This document shows positions 51,340-60,326 of a stretch of DNA of 64,000 bases, piece after piece; the first letter of the stretch is position 1; the number at the start of each line of letters is the position of its first letter. The position numbers were made by a program, and so were the translations under genes. The DNA is from Henriciella barbarensis (GTDB taxonomy: Bacteria > Pseudomonadota > Alphaproteobacteria > Caulobacterales > Hyphomonadaceae): contig NZ_QWGB01000005.1 in assembly GCF_003576345.1 (NCBI RefSeq), forward strand, positions 1,517,847 through 1,581,846. The letters are read 5' to 3'. The notes below the pieces were generated by a model. The model was not told the DNA's origin, ran no database searches, and saw nothing but the letters and a program-made list of their open reading frames with translations.

Positions 51340-53006
51340 TGGCGAAGAAGATTATCCGGTGCGCAATCTACACCAGGAAGTCGAGCGAGGAGGGGCTGGA
51401 GCAGGACTTCAACTCGCTCGATGCGCAGTGGGAGGCTTGCAAGGCTTATATTGAAAGCCAGAAGCATGAGGGCTGGAAGCTGGTCGAGACCCGCTATGAC
51501 GATGGCGGGATATCGGGCGGTCATCTTGAACGCCCGGCAGTTCAGTCACTGCTCGACGATATTGATGCCGGTCGCATCGACATGGTGGTGGTCTACAAGA
51601 TCGACCGGCTGACGCGGTCACTGGCAGACTTCGCTCGGCTGGTTGAGCGGTTCGACAAGGCGGATTGCTCGTTTGTGTCGGTTACGCAGGCCTTCAACAC
51701 ATCGACCAGTATGGGGCGGCTGACGCTCAACGTTTTGCTGTCATTCGCCCAGTTTGAGCGGGAGGTCACGGCCGAGCGCATCCGGGACAAGCTCGCAGCA
51801 TCAGCAAAGCGGGGCCTCTGGATGGGTGGGCTGGCGCCGCTTGGCTACGATCCGCATCCCGATCCGAACACGCGGGAGCTTGTCCGCAACGAGGATGAGG
51901 CCAAGCAGGTTCAGCGAATATTCGATCTGTATGACGAGCATCGCTGTCTTGGCCGCATCGCCCGGCAGGCAGAGCTGGAAGGCATCCGATCGAAGAGGCG
52001 AACCTTCAAAAGCGGCAAGTCGCTGGGCGGATGCGTGATGTCCCGCGGGGCCTTCCATTCCATCCTCACCAATCCCGTCTATCGCGGGATGATCCGGCAC
52101 AAGGAAAATGCCTATCCGGGGAACCATCCCGCGATCATCGAGGAAGCGATCTGGAGCCGTATCCAGGAAGCGTTAATTGCCAAAGGTGGGCGCCAGCGCG
52201 GGCAGGGTGGTGCAATCAAGACGGAGGGATCACCTCTGACCGGGCGATTGTTCGATCAAGCCGGTAATCGGCTCACGCCCACCTATGCCACGACGAGAGG
52301 ACGACGTTGGCGCTACTATGTTTCCAGAAGCGTGATGAAAGGTGACGAGGCATACGCCGCCGGATGGCGACTGCCAGCTGCAAAATTGGAGTCGGCGGTC
52401 GCCAAAGCGATTGGCAACTGGCTGGAGAAGGCGCCGGAGCAATTGCTTGTCGCTCCCGGCGCTGAAACGTTTGCCAGAGTTAGAGCTGCTCTATCGAGGC
52501 TTGGTGAGCAGCTGACCGCAAACCAGACACCTGCTCTCGTTCGACTTGTCGAGCGGATCGATCTTAAGCCGGGCGAGATGCGGCTGGCTGTCAATCCGGA
52601 TGCGATTGCTGAGGCGTGCGGGCTCTGCCGTGAAGACATTGCCCGGGATGCGCTGGTGCATGTTGAAGCTTTCACCGAACGCAAGCGCGGGGTCGAGACG
52701 ATCCTCATTCTTGGCGCTGAAACACCGAACCGGGATGAGACGCTGATCAAGGCTGTCGCGCGTGCGCATGCCTGGGCGGAAGAATGGAAGGCCGGCGCAT
52801 CGCTGCCGGATATTGCCAGGCGCATCGGCTGGACGACATCGCCGCTGCGTCAGAGATTGAAGCTCGCTTTCCTATCGCCGGCCATCGTTCAGGCCATTCT
52901 GGATGGCCGCCAGCCCGCCGATCTCAGCCTCGAAAAGCTGCTGCGTACAGACATCCCGCTGGACTGGGATCGCCAGGCAGAAGTGCTTGGATTTGCGTTT
53001 GCCTGA
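51339..53006 (+). CDS. large serine recombinase (site-specific integrase)
   Basis: The 555-residue protein has the serine resolvase/invertase catalytic domain (about 1-150) with nucleophile Ser15 in IYTRKSSEEG, DGGISGGHLERP, and MVVVYKIDRLTRS. The recombinase domain follows (GLWMGGLAPLGYD, FHSILTNPVYRGMIRHKE). A Cys4 zinc ribbon is not evident and no long coiled-coil insertion is seen. It should integrate or excise the element between att sites. It is the last gene of the right-hand set. A cluster of TTCCCTG repeats, a possible att or control region, follows at once. Confidence 0.92.
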   Translation: MAKKIIRCAIYTRKSSEEGLEQDFNSLDAQWEACKAYIESQKHEGWKLVETRYDDGGISGGHLERPAVQSLLDDIDAGRIDMVVVYKIDRLTRSLADFARLVERFDKADCSFVSVTQAFNTSTSMGRLTLNVLLSFAQFEREVTAERIRDKLAASAKRGLWMGGLAPLGYDPHPDPNTRELVRNEDEAKQVQRIFDLYDEHRCLGRIARQAELEGIRSKRRTFKSGKSLGGCVMSRGAFHSILTNPVYRGMIRHKENAYPGNHPAIIEEAIWSRIQEALIAKGGRQRGQGGAIKTEGSPLTGRLFDQAGNRLTPTYATTRGRRWRYYVSRSVMKGDEAYAAGWRLPAAKLESAVAKAIGNWLEKAPEQLLVAPGAETFARVRAALSRLGEQLTANQTPALVRLVERIDLKPGEMRLAVNPDAIAEACGLCREDIARDALVHVEAFTERKRGVETILILGAETPNRDETLIKAVARAHAWAEEWKAGASLPDIARRIGWTTSPLRQRLKLAFLSPAIVQAILDGRQPADLSLEKLLRTDIPLDWDRQAEVLGFAFA

Positions 53007-53361
53007 TCTTCCGATGCCGTTCCCTGTTCCCGGAATCAAATTCCCTGATCCGCGGATTTCCATTCCCTGTTCCGTGGTTTAGGGAATTTGACTTCTAACC
53101 CCTTGTAAACACTGCATTTGCGGGAAGTGGATTCCAAGCCCGTCCCTGATAATTCTGCAAAATACCCTGTAAATCGGGGGGTATCAGGGAAAGCGGGCCT
53201 AAGAGATCTGGCGAAAGTGGCCGTTAGAGACGACTGGCGAAAATTGCGGGAAGAGCAGGGAAAATCGGGCGAGCAGAGACGGCAGCTCAAGAAAAAGCCC
53301 GCCAGTGGCGGGCGATCAGGGCGCAATCCGGATCTGGTTTTCAAATCAGGGTCTGCGTGGC
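53007..53361. repeat. TTCCCTG repeat cluster with 11-base inverted repeat after the recombinase
   Basis: TTCCCTG occurs at about 53020, 53041 and 53063, with AGGGAA on the other strand at 53081 and further CCCTGTAA / TCAGGGAA copies to about 53190. TCAAATTCCCT (53036-53046) and AGGGAATTTGA (53081-53091) are a perfect 11-base inverted repeat with another copy in the loop. A 121-codon frame runs through at 53118 but looks non-coding. The stretch may be the attachment site or a cis-acting control region. Confidence 0.5.
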
Positions 53362-54247
53362 GGTGTTGTCAGACTAATGCAAAGTGGTCTCTGTTTTTCA
53401 ATGAATACACCGGCTTAGACGGCCAGAAGCTGGCGCCATTCGAGGAGGGCGGCGTCTCGGTTCAGCTTGAAGCGACTTCTTGAATTGAGGTGACGGTCCA
53501 GGTTGAAGTGGTTGTGAAACGAAGCGTGTGTCGACGCGAACTTCTGCAGGTTCGACATTTGCCTGAACCTCGACATCGCTCGCTCTCGTCGTCGGAACGG
53601 CAAATGTGAATTTTCAGCTCGATTGTTGAGATGGCGACCGACCTCCTGCCGATCGATATTCCCTATCTCCTTCATCGCTGCGCCGTACGATCTTAGCCGA
53701 TCGGTGATGACTGTCCGCGGTGCGCCGTAGCGCTTCATGGCTTTCTTTAAGAATCGCAAAGCCGCTGATTTGTCTCTAGTTTTCGTGCCATAGCTCTCGA
53801 GAATTTCGCCTTCATGGTCGACAGCTCGCCAGAGATAATGCGTCTTTCCGTTGATCTTCACGAAGACCTCATCCAGATGCCATCGCCATTGCGTGATCTG
53901 ACGAAGCTGCTGTGAACGGCGCTGCCTGATCTCGCTGGCAAACATGGGGCCAAAGCGGTTCCACCAGTACCGGACCGTTTCATGGCTGACTTCGATCCCC
54001 CGCTCGTGGAGAAGATCTTCGACGTTCCGAAGAGATAGTGGGAACCGTACATACATCATGACGGCAAGGCGGATGATCTCAGGCGACGTTTTGAAGTAGC
54101 GGAATGGAGATTTTGTCATGCCGGAGAGAGTAGGGCGGTCGGGATGGCCGACTCAAGCGAAGTTCTTCTGACAATACCCTTTTGAGCATGGACTGAACTT
54201 ATCCAGATCCACCTAGGCGCTCAATGCTGGTTTAGTCTGACAGTGCC
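53362..54247 (-). mobile_element. IS6-family insertion sequence
   Basis: The terminal inverted repeats are GGTGTTGTCAGACTAATGCA (53362-53381) and, on the minus strand from 54247, GGCACTGTCAGACTAAACCA, matching at 15 of 20 positions. The 886-base length and single transposase gene fit the IS6 family. The 8 bases outside each end (TGCGTGGC and CCAGTTGG) do not match, so no target duplication is visible. Confidence 0.75.
53415..54119 (-). CDS. IS6-family transposase
   Basis: The 234-residue DDE transposase has an N-terminal HTH (SLRNVEDLLHERGIEVSHET VRYWW region), first Asp83 in WHLDEVFVKINGK, second Asp140 in VITDRLRSYGAA, and the NNRAENSHLPFRRRERAM segment with the catalytic Glu. It moves the element by copy-in cointegrate formation. 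The gene appears intact. It separates the serine-recombinase element from the acyltransferase gene. Confidence 0.92.
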   Translation of the reverse strand: MTKSPFRYFKTSPEIIRLAVMMYVRFPLSLRNVEDLLHERGIEVSHETVRYWWNRFGPMFASEIRQRRSQQLRQITQWRWHLDEVFVKINGKTHYLWRAVDHEGEILESYGTKTRDKSAALRFLKKAMKRYGAPRTVITDRLRSYGAAMKEIGNIDRQEVGRHLNNRAENSHLPFRRRERAMSRFRQMSNLQKFASTHASFHNHFNLDRHLNSRSRFKLNRDAALLEWRQLLAV

Positions 54248-54301
54248 CCAGTTGGCCCAATCCTTGCGTTGCCCTCGATCAGCGAAGCGAAAGAAGTGTC
54301 G

Positions 54302-55405
54302 ATGACAACAACTGCGTTAGGCCATGGCCGTCTTGAAGATCGGCTGAACAATTTCACAGCGCTACGGATCGGATTTGCATTCCTTATCCTATATGGACAT
54401 TCGCTCATGATACCCCAAGGCCTACCGATGGAAGGGACATGGGCAAGCGTAATCGACACCATTGTACAATACGCGCTCGATGGCTTCTTTATCTTGTCAG
54501 GCTATATGCTTGCCGCGTCGCTAGCCAAATCGCAGGATATGACAAGTTATTGGCTAGCGCGGAGCCTCCGCATTTTTCCTGGCTTGGTCATTGTTGTTTT
54601 CGCCTGTTGGCTATTACTCGGGCCGATAATGACAAACCTTTCAATAAGCGCGTATTTCGCTTCTTCACAAAGCTGGGCTTATCCATTTTTGACACTGTCA
54701 CAGCTCAACCCGCAAGGCGAACTTCAAGGCGTATTCGAGCACAATGCAATAAATGAAATTAACCGGCCTCTGTGGACTATTCGCTACGAGTTGGTTTGCT
54801 ATGTGCTAGCAGGTGTCGCAGCTGGCCTAGGCGTATGGCGTCAGTCTTGGGGCATACCAGCGATTTTCGCTGCGTCCTTGATAGCATCATTCAGCATTCA
54901 AGTGTTTACCTATACCGGTCCACTAGATGAAACTGCTGGAGCTATGGCTCGCTTCGGACCTGCATTTATGACAGGGGCGCTTTTCTACCGCCTCAAACAT
55001 TTAATCGCCCTTACTGCCTTTGGTTCGGTCCTGGTCCTGTTGTTGGCCTATGCCTCTTTCGGAACTCCTGCTGGCATAGTCGTCGGCCAACTCGCCAATG
55101 CGTACGTCTTACTATGGTTGGGGTTTAAAAAGATCCCTGGCTCGATGGGGCGGCAAGTTCGAGACGTTAAAGATATATCCTACGGCGTCTACATCCTGCA
55201 TTGGCCAATTGGACAGATGGCTGTGGCGCTGAATCCTGGTATTGGGATAGGCACCTTGTTCGCTGTCATGGCCTCTAGTACGCTCATAATGGCTATAGCG
55301 CTTCGTCATTTTGTCGAAGAGCCGGCTCTGCGGGCAAAGCCAGCCCTAGGCGTTAGTTTGAACAGTGCAATCAATCGAAGCCCCAGCCGCGTTGTTTACA
55401 ATTGA
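54302..55405 (+). CDS. acyltransferase 3 family membrane protein
   Basis: From ATG 54302 this is a 367-residue protein with about ten membrane helices. The acyltransferase-3 signs are FTALRIGFAFLILYGHSLMI (the conserved R and H of the first helix), DGFFILSGYMLAASLAKSQD, WLARSLRIFPGL, and the late SYGVYILHWP motif. The family transfers acetyl or other acyl groups to cell-surface polysaccharides. The frame is open to a TTG at 54269, 22 bases from the IS6 end, but the ATG is more likely. The sequence is less G+C-rich than the catabolic genes, so it may be acquired. The 224-base gap after it contains no gene I can support. Confidence 0.9.
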   Translation: MTTTALGHGRLEDRLNNFTALRIGFAFLILYGHSLMIPQGLPMEGTWASVIDTIVQYALDGFFILSGYMLAASLAKSQDMTSYWLARSLRIFPGLVIVVFACWLLLGPIMTNLSISAYFASSQSWAYPFLTLSQLNPQGELQGVFEHNAINEINRPLWTIRYELVCYVLAGVAAGLGVWRQSWGIPAIFAASLIASFSIQVFTYTGPLDETAGAMARFGPAFMTGALFYRLKHLIALTAFGSVLVLLLAYASFGTPAGIVVGQLANAYVLLWLGFKKIPGSMGRQVRDVKDISYGVYILHWPIGQMAVALNPGIGIGTLFAVMASSTLIMAIALRHFVEEPALRAKPALGVSLNSAINRSPSRVVYN

Positions 55406-55629
55406 AAGGCTCAGCGAACGCCCGAAGATCCCGCTTGATCGCGATCGGCGAGTTTTTGCGACATTTAGAAAAAAACTAGCTCGCTTTGGCACCTTCAGTT
55501 GAACTTTGCTTGAGCCGGACATCCCGATTGCCTTAATCTCTGCCACACGATCACATCATCCAGAGCAGTATCTGGATGCCGAAGATCACAACGACCCATC
55601 TATATAGCCGGCGCTCCATCGGAGAGCGC

Positions 55630-56091
55630 TTATTCTGCAACCTCCCCGTTTGATTCCTGGTGGTCCATCACGCCGTCAAGGCAATTTGCACCGTCGGTAT
55701 TTTTCTTGCAGATCGCCATGATCCTGTAGGAGGCGTCGCGGCCTTGTTTGACCATGAATTCAACCTCGTCGCCTTCGGAAAAACGAGAGAGATCAACTCC
55801 GCCCATAATACCGAACCCCATGGTCATGGCGCCCATGGCAATGCCCTCGAAGGGGCCGTGCTCGATCGTCAGAAAGTCCTGTTCGTCATCGACCGATCGG
55901 ATTGTGCCGAAGGCGTGACCGATGCCACCATTGCCGGCCTTATGACCTGCGTGATGCATAGCGTTGTCTTCGGCTATATCCATGGGCGTTGCTGCTGTGT
56001 CCCCCGAGGCGGGTAGTGTGTCGCGGGCATTGTCGCAGGCTACGAGGCCAAACGCGAATAGGCTAACTGCGATCAGGTTCAATGGTGTCAT
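55630..56091 (-). CDS. CusF-like copper-binding lipoprotein
   Basis: This 153-residue lipoprotein has lipobox LVAC (Cys19). The mature part begins with a His/Met region (NAMHHAGHKAG) and then a CusF-like OB-fold: GTIRSVDDEQDFLTIEHGPF, MGAMTMGFGI and EGDEVEFMVKQGRD. The Met and His residues suit Cu(I)/Ag(I) binding in the periplasm. It is the last gene of the copper cluster. Confidence 0.8.
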   Translation of the reverse strand: MTPLNLIAVSLFAFGLVACDNARDTLPASGDTAATPMDIAEDNAMHHAGHKAGNGGIGHAFGTIRSVDDEQDFLTIEHGPFEGIAMGAMTMGFGIMGGVDLSRFSEGDEVEFMVKQGRDASYRIMAICKKNTDGANCLDGVMDHQESNGEVAE

Positions 56092-56263
56092 AGCGGGTCC
56101 TTTTGGAGGCTGAGTTTAAATGGATTTGTGTCTTCTTCGATTGGTTCGGCGCTAGCGAAAAGCTTTGACCCCAGAGGCAATAAAGCGAGTGGCCGGGTGG
56201 CGATCCGAGTCGGAAAGCGCGCAGGCCGCGCATTCCAAGGCAAATGGTTGCCGAGCGTCTGAG

Positions 56264-56287
56264 ACCCGGCTTGCGGGAAAGCCGGGT
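56264..56287 (-). terminator. strong hairpin between the two CusF-like genes
   Basis: ACCCGGCTT and AAGCCGGGT form a perfect 9-bp stem with a 6-base loop. No T-tract follows on the minus strand, so it may stabilise or attenuate mRNA rather than end transcription cleanly. Confidence 0.45.
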
Positions 56288-56306
56288 TGAAATGCTAAAA
56301 AAGCGG

Positions 56307-56795
56307 TTAGTGATGCCCGCTGACGTGCTCATCAGGCGTCATGCCAGACATGGGTCCGTGTCCGCCCATGTTGCAGTCCATCATGCCACCGCCTTTCATA
56401 ATCGACATCATGGATTGCTTGAAAGCATGCGGATCCCCGCCGATCGGCATCATCATGGCGATATCATAATTGTCGCTGGCGTCCTTCTTGAGCACGAAAT
56501 GGACGTTGTCACCATTCTCGAATTTGTCGAGCGCAACCATTCCGCCGACCTCGAAGTCCATTGTCATTTCATCCCAGCCGATCTTCTTGATCGGGTCGTG
56601 TGAAATATTGACGGTTCGGGCATCCAGATCGACGCTGTTAATGACACCAAAGCCGGGCGCCATGTCGCCGCAGCAGCTCATGCCGGACATGTCCATGTCT
56701 TTCATGCCGGCCTCCTGGGCGAGCGCCGGACCGATCAGGGCCAGTCCGAGGATTGCGCCTGTGACGCTGGTCTTTCTGACGAGGGTTTTCATCAT
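56307..56795 (-). CDS. CusF-like periplasmic copper-binding protein
   Basis: From ATG 56795 (AGGA upstream; 56792 is also possible) this is a 162-residue secreted protein. A signal peptide ending ALA precedes a Met-rich stretch (EAGMKDMDMSGMSCCG) and the CusF-type domain (GVINSVDLDARTVNISHDPI, WDEMTMDFEVGGM, NGDNVHFVLKKDASDNYDIA). Trp, Met and His are as in CusF copper sites. The tail is again Met/His/Gly-rich. It would carry Cu(I)/Ag(I) to the CusB adaptor. Confidence 0.85.
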   Translation of the reverse strand: MMKTLVRKTSVTGAILGLALIGPALAQEAGMKDMDMSGMSCCGDMAPGFGVINSVDLDARTVNISHDPIKKIGWDEMTMDFEVGGMVALDKFENGDNVHFVLKKDASDNYDIAMMMPIGGDPHAFKQSMMSIMKGGGMMDCNMGGHGPMSGMTPDEHVSGHH

Positions 56796-56889
56796 TTTCT
56801 TCCTTTGTGGGTTGTCTGGCGCGGCTTTCAACAGAGGCCCCCGATGCGCGTCCGGGACGGGGGGGATAAGGTGGATGAATACGGGACTG

Positions 56890-57105
56890 TTATTTCGACC
56901 TCAGATATTTGATGAGGGCAGCGATACCGAGGACGAGCAGGAGCAAAACAAGCAGCATGAAAATCATGCCGAACAGGCCACCACCAATCATGCCGCCGTC
57001 CATCATCATTCTGTCTGGTGAGCGATCCTGTGCGGCCGCTGGCAGCATGGCGCCACTGACTAGCATTGGAATCAAAAGCGGTAGTTTCAACAGTTGTCTG
57101 GTCAT
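56890..57105 (-). CDS. small membrane protein of the copper cluster
   Basis: The 71-residue protein has a signal-like N-terminus (LLIPMLVSGAMLPAAAQD) and one strong transmembrane helix (GLFGMIFMLLVLLLLVLGIA) followed by KYLRSK. The Met-rich MMMDGGMIGGG loop before the helix could bind metal. The gene overlaps the CusA stop region by 4 bases. Its exact role is not known to me. Confidence 0.7.
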   Translation of the reverse strand: MTRQLLKLPLLIPMLVSGAMLPAAAQDRSPDRMMMDGGMIGGGLFGMIFMLLVLLLLVLGIAALIKYLRSK

Positions 57106-60100
57106 AATTTTTCTCCTTCGGGGGTTAATGAGCCGGTCCGGTTATCCGGTTCGGTCCGGGGTAAATCTGATGGCATCTGCAACCCCACTCGGATGTAGTA
57201 GATGGCCGGGATCACAATCAGGGAGAGGATGAGGGTTGAGGCCATGCCGCCAAGCATGGGCAGGGCAATCCGGCGCATGACGTCCGACCCGAGACCGTCG
57301 GTCAGGAAGATCGGGGCAAGACCCGCAAAGATGGTCGTGACAGTCATCAGCTTGGGCCTGACGCGCATGGCCGCGCCTTTGCTGACGGCGGCGAACAAGC
57401 CCGCATCGTCGACGGGATTTTCCTTTCGCACTTCCGCGTCGATGTAGAGCAGCATCACGACGGCAGTCTCCACAGCAATACCGCCAAGGGCAATGAAGCC
57501 GACGGCCACGGCGACAGACAGGTTGTAGCCAGCCAGCCAGACGGCCCACATCCCGCCGATCAGGCCGAAAGGCAGGCTCGCCATGATGATGAGGGTCCGG
57601 TCGAGCCTTCCGAAATGGAGCATCAGGAGCAGGAAAATCAGGGCAATCGCCGCTGGAATGGCAATTTTCAGCCGCGCATTCGCTTCCTGCATCTGTTCAT
57701 ACTGGCCGGAGAACTCCACCGCATATCCAGCGGGCAGGTTGACGGCGTTGGCAATCATCTGTCTGGCGTCTGCAACATAGCTGCCCATGTCCCGGTCCGC
57801 GATATCGACGAAAACCCAGCCAGTCAGCCGGGCATTTTCCGACCGGATCATTGGCGGGCCTTCCGTATAGGAAATGTCCGCCAGTTCGCTGAGAGGGATA
57901 TGGGCGCCGGACGGGGCGGGGACGAGTATCTCTTCCAGGTCTGTGGCACTCTCACGAAATGGCCGATCATAGCGCAGGATCATGTCATAGCGTTCCCGGC
58001 CCTCGACAGACTGGGTGAGTGTCATGCCGCCCAAGGCGGTTTGGATCACGGACTGGAAGGTGGCCATGTCGATATTGCGCCGGGCGAGTTCGCCTCGGTC
58101 CGGCGTGATCTCGAGATATTTGCCGCCCATGACCCTGTCGGCGAAGGCCGAGCGCGTTCCGGGTACGTCCGAAACGGCCGCTTCTATCTCCCGGGCAATG
58201 GCTTCGATCTCGGTCAGATCGTCTCCGGTGACCTTGATACCAATGGGCGTGCGCACACCTGTTGAAACCATGTCCATACGGATCTTGATCGGGTAGCCCC
58301 ATGAGTTCACAAGGCCGGGCATTTGCAGCTTGGCATCGAGCTCATCGGTGATGTCCTCGACCGTCACACCTGGCCGCCAATCGTCCTTCGGTTTCAGCTC
58401 GATCCATGTCTCGATCATGGTGAGTGGCGCCGGATCGGTTGCGGTATCGGCGCGCCCGGCCTTGCCGAAGACACGGTCGACTTCTGGAACAGTCTTGATG
58501 ACGCGGTTTGTCTGGCCAAGAATCTCCCGCATCTTGGTCGATGACACGCCGGGCAGGGTGGTCGGCATATAGAGGAGCTCGCCTTCATAAAGGGCCGGCA
58601 TGAATTCCGAGCCGATCCTCTGGACGGGCACGATGACGCTAGCCGTCAGCGCGAGTGCAAGGGCGACTGTGATCCACTTGAACCTCAGGGCTAGATGGAG
58701 CAGCGGTTTGTAGGCCCAGACGAAGAAGGCGTTCAGTGGATTGGCTTCCTCGCGGCGAAAGCGCCCCCGCATGAGATGCAGCATCAGGACAGGCACGAGC
58801 GTGACCGACAGGATGGCGGCGAAGGCCATCGCATACGTCTTGGTATAGGCAAGCGGACTGAAGAGCCTGAAGCTCTGACCGGTCAGGGCAAAGACCGGCA
58901 GGAAGGAGACCGTGATGATCAGGAGTGAAAAGAATATGCCGGGGCCGACTTCCTGGGCGGACTCGACCAGCGCCTGACGGCGGACTCTCGGATCGGGTTT
59001 CGGTCCCAAGTCCGCCAGTTTCCGGCTGGCATTCTCGACGAGCACGATCGAGGCGTCGACCATCGCTCCAATCGCGATTGCGATACCGCCAAGCGACATG
59101 ATGTTCGCGGTGACGCCCTGCCAGGACATGATCAGGAAGGCCCCGAGCACACCAAGAGGCAGGGTAATAATGGCGACTAGGGACGAGCGAACATGCAGGA
59201 GGAAGATCAGGATGACGAGCGTGACCGCGATGCCTTCCTCGATAAGCTTGTCCTTCAGATAATCGACCGAGCCTTCGATGAGCGGGGCGCGATCATAGAC
59301 GGTGACTATCTCGACCCCTTCCGGCAGGCCGCTCTGGAGGCTGTGGAGTTTCTCCTTCACGCGGTCGATCACGGAGAGGGCATTCTCGCCATCACGCATG
59401 ACGACGATGCCCGCTACCGTTTCACCTTCGCCATTGAGCTCCACGATACCGCGCCTGAGAGCCGGGCCTTCGACAATTCGCGCCACGTCGCTCAGCTGGA
59501 CAGGTGTGCCATCCTCCGCCTTGACCACGACCTGTTCGAGATCGATTTTCTCATCGACATAGCCGGACGAGCGGATCACATATTCGGTTTCACCCTGTTC
59601 GAGCACACGGCCGCCGACCTCGATCGAGGCCGCACGGACCGCATCCTGTATACGTGTAATCGACAGGTCGTAACTTCGCAGGCGGTTGGGATCGAGGAGA
59701 ACCTGGTATTCCCGGACAAAGCCGCCGACGGACGCGACTTCCGCGACGCCTTCCACACCTGCGAGTTCGAGCTTCAGGAACCAGTCCTGAAGCGAACGGA
59801 GCTCCGCGAGATCGACGTTGCCGCTTTTGTCGACCAGGGCATACTGGTAGACCCAGCCGACGCCTGTCGCGTCGGGGCCAAGCTGCGGCACGGCGCCATC
59901 CGGCAGCTCCGACCCCAGTCTTGAGAGGGCTTCCAGGACGCGTGAGCGTGCCCAGTACATATCAACATCATCGTCGAAGATGACATAGACGAAACTGGTG
60001 CCGAACATGGAAGAGCCGCGCACATCCTTCGTCCTTGGCAGGCCGAGAAGATTTGTCGACAGGGGATAAGTAACCAGATCCTCGACGATCTGCGGGCTCT

Positions 60101-60317
60101 GGCCGGGAAAATCGGTGCGTATGATGACCTGTGTGTCGGTCAGGTCCGGCACTGCATCAAGGGGCGTGCGCTGGATGGCCATCCACCCCGTGATGGCGAG
60201 GGCCGCAGCGAGCATCAGGACAATGAGCTGGTTGGACACCGACCAAGAGATCAGCTTCGCGACCCATGATTTTGATGGATCACGACCGGCGAGGTCGTTT
60301 GAATCTTGTTCTGACAT
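57102..60317 (-). CDS. cusA: CusA-type heavy-metal efflux RND transporter
   Basis: The 1071-residue inner-membrane pump of the HME-RND family exports Cu(I)/Ag(I) by proton antiport. TM4 carries GGIAIAIGAMVDASIVLVEN with the family's proton-relay Asp, preceded by NIMSLGG. The periplasmic part has FVREYQVLLDPNRLRSYDLS and MGGKYLEITPDRGELARRNI. The length is standard. It lies 9 bases downstream of cusB in a cusC-cusB-cusA-small protein-CusF operon. The metal (Cu/Ag rather than Co/Zn/Cd) is inferred from the CusF-like partners and the HMBD domain on CusB. Confidence 0.94.
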   Translation of the reverse strand: MSEQDSNDLAGRDPSKSWVAKLISWSVSNQLIVLMLAAALAITGWMAIQRTPLDAVPDLTDTQVIIRTDFPGQSPQIVEDLVTYPLSTNLLGLPRTKDVRGSSMFGTSFVYVIFDDDVDMYWARSRVLEALSRLGSELPDGAVPQLGPDATGVGWVYQYALVDKSGNVDLAELRSLQDWFLKLELAGVEGVAEVASVGGFVREYQVLLDPNRLRSYDLSITRIQDAVRAASIEVGGRVLEQGETEYVIRSSGYVDEKIDLEQVVVKAEDGTPVQLSDVARIVEGPALRRGIVELNGEGETVAGIVVMRDGENALSVIDRVKEKLHSLQSGLPEGVEIVTVYDRAPLIEGSVDYLKDKLIEEGIAVTLVILIFLLHVRSSLVAIITLPLGVLGAFLIMSWQGVTANIMSLGGIAIAIGAMVDASIVLVENASRKLADLGPKPDPRVRRQALVESAQEVGPGIFFSLLIITVSFLPVFALTGQSFRLFSPLAYTKTYAMAFAAILSVTLVPVLMLHLMRGRFRREEANPLNAFFVWAYKPLLHLALRFKWITVALALALTASVIVPVQRIGSEFMPALYEGELLYMPTTLPGVSSTKMREILGQTNRVIKTVPEVDRVFGKAGRADTATDPAPLTMIETWIELKPKDDWRPGVTVEDITDELDAKLQMPGLVNSWGYPIKIRMDMVSTGVRTPIGIKVTGDDLTEIEAIAREIEAAVSDVPGTRSAFADRVMGGKYLEITPDRGELARRNIDMATFQSVIQTALGGMTLTQSVEGRERYDMILRYDRPFRESATDLEEILVPAPSGAHIPLSELADISYTEGPPMIRSENARLTGWVFVDIADRDMGSYVADARQMIANAVNLPAGYAVEFSGQYEQMQEANARLKIAIPAAIALIFLLLMLHFGRLDRTLIIMASLPFGLIGGMWAVWLAGYNLSVAVAVGFIALGGIAVETAVVMLLYIDAEVRKENPVDDAGLFAAVSKGAAMRVRPKLMTVTTIFAGLAPIFLTDGLGSDVMRRIALPMLGGMASTLILSLIVIPAIYYIRVGLQMPSDLPRTEPDNRTGSLTPEGEKL

Positions 60318-60326
60318 GCCTACCTC

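Noticed and set aside
53118..53483. 121-codon frame after the serine recombinase
   Set aside because: It runs through the TTCCCTG repeats and into the IS6 inverted repeat and transposase tail, so it is unlikely to be a gene.
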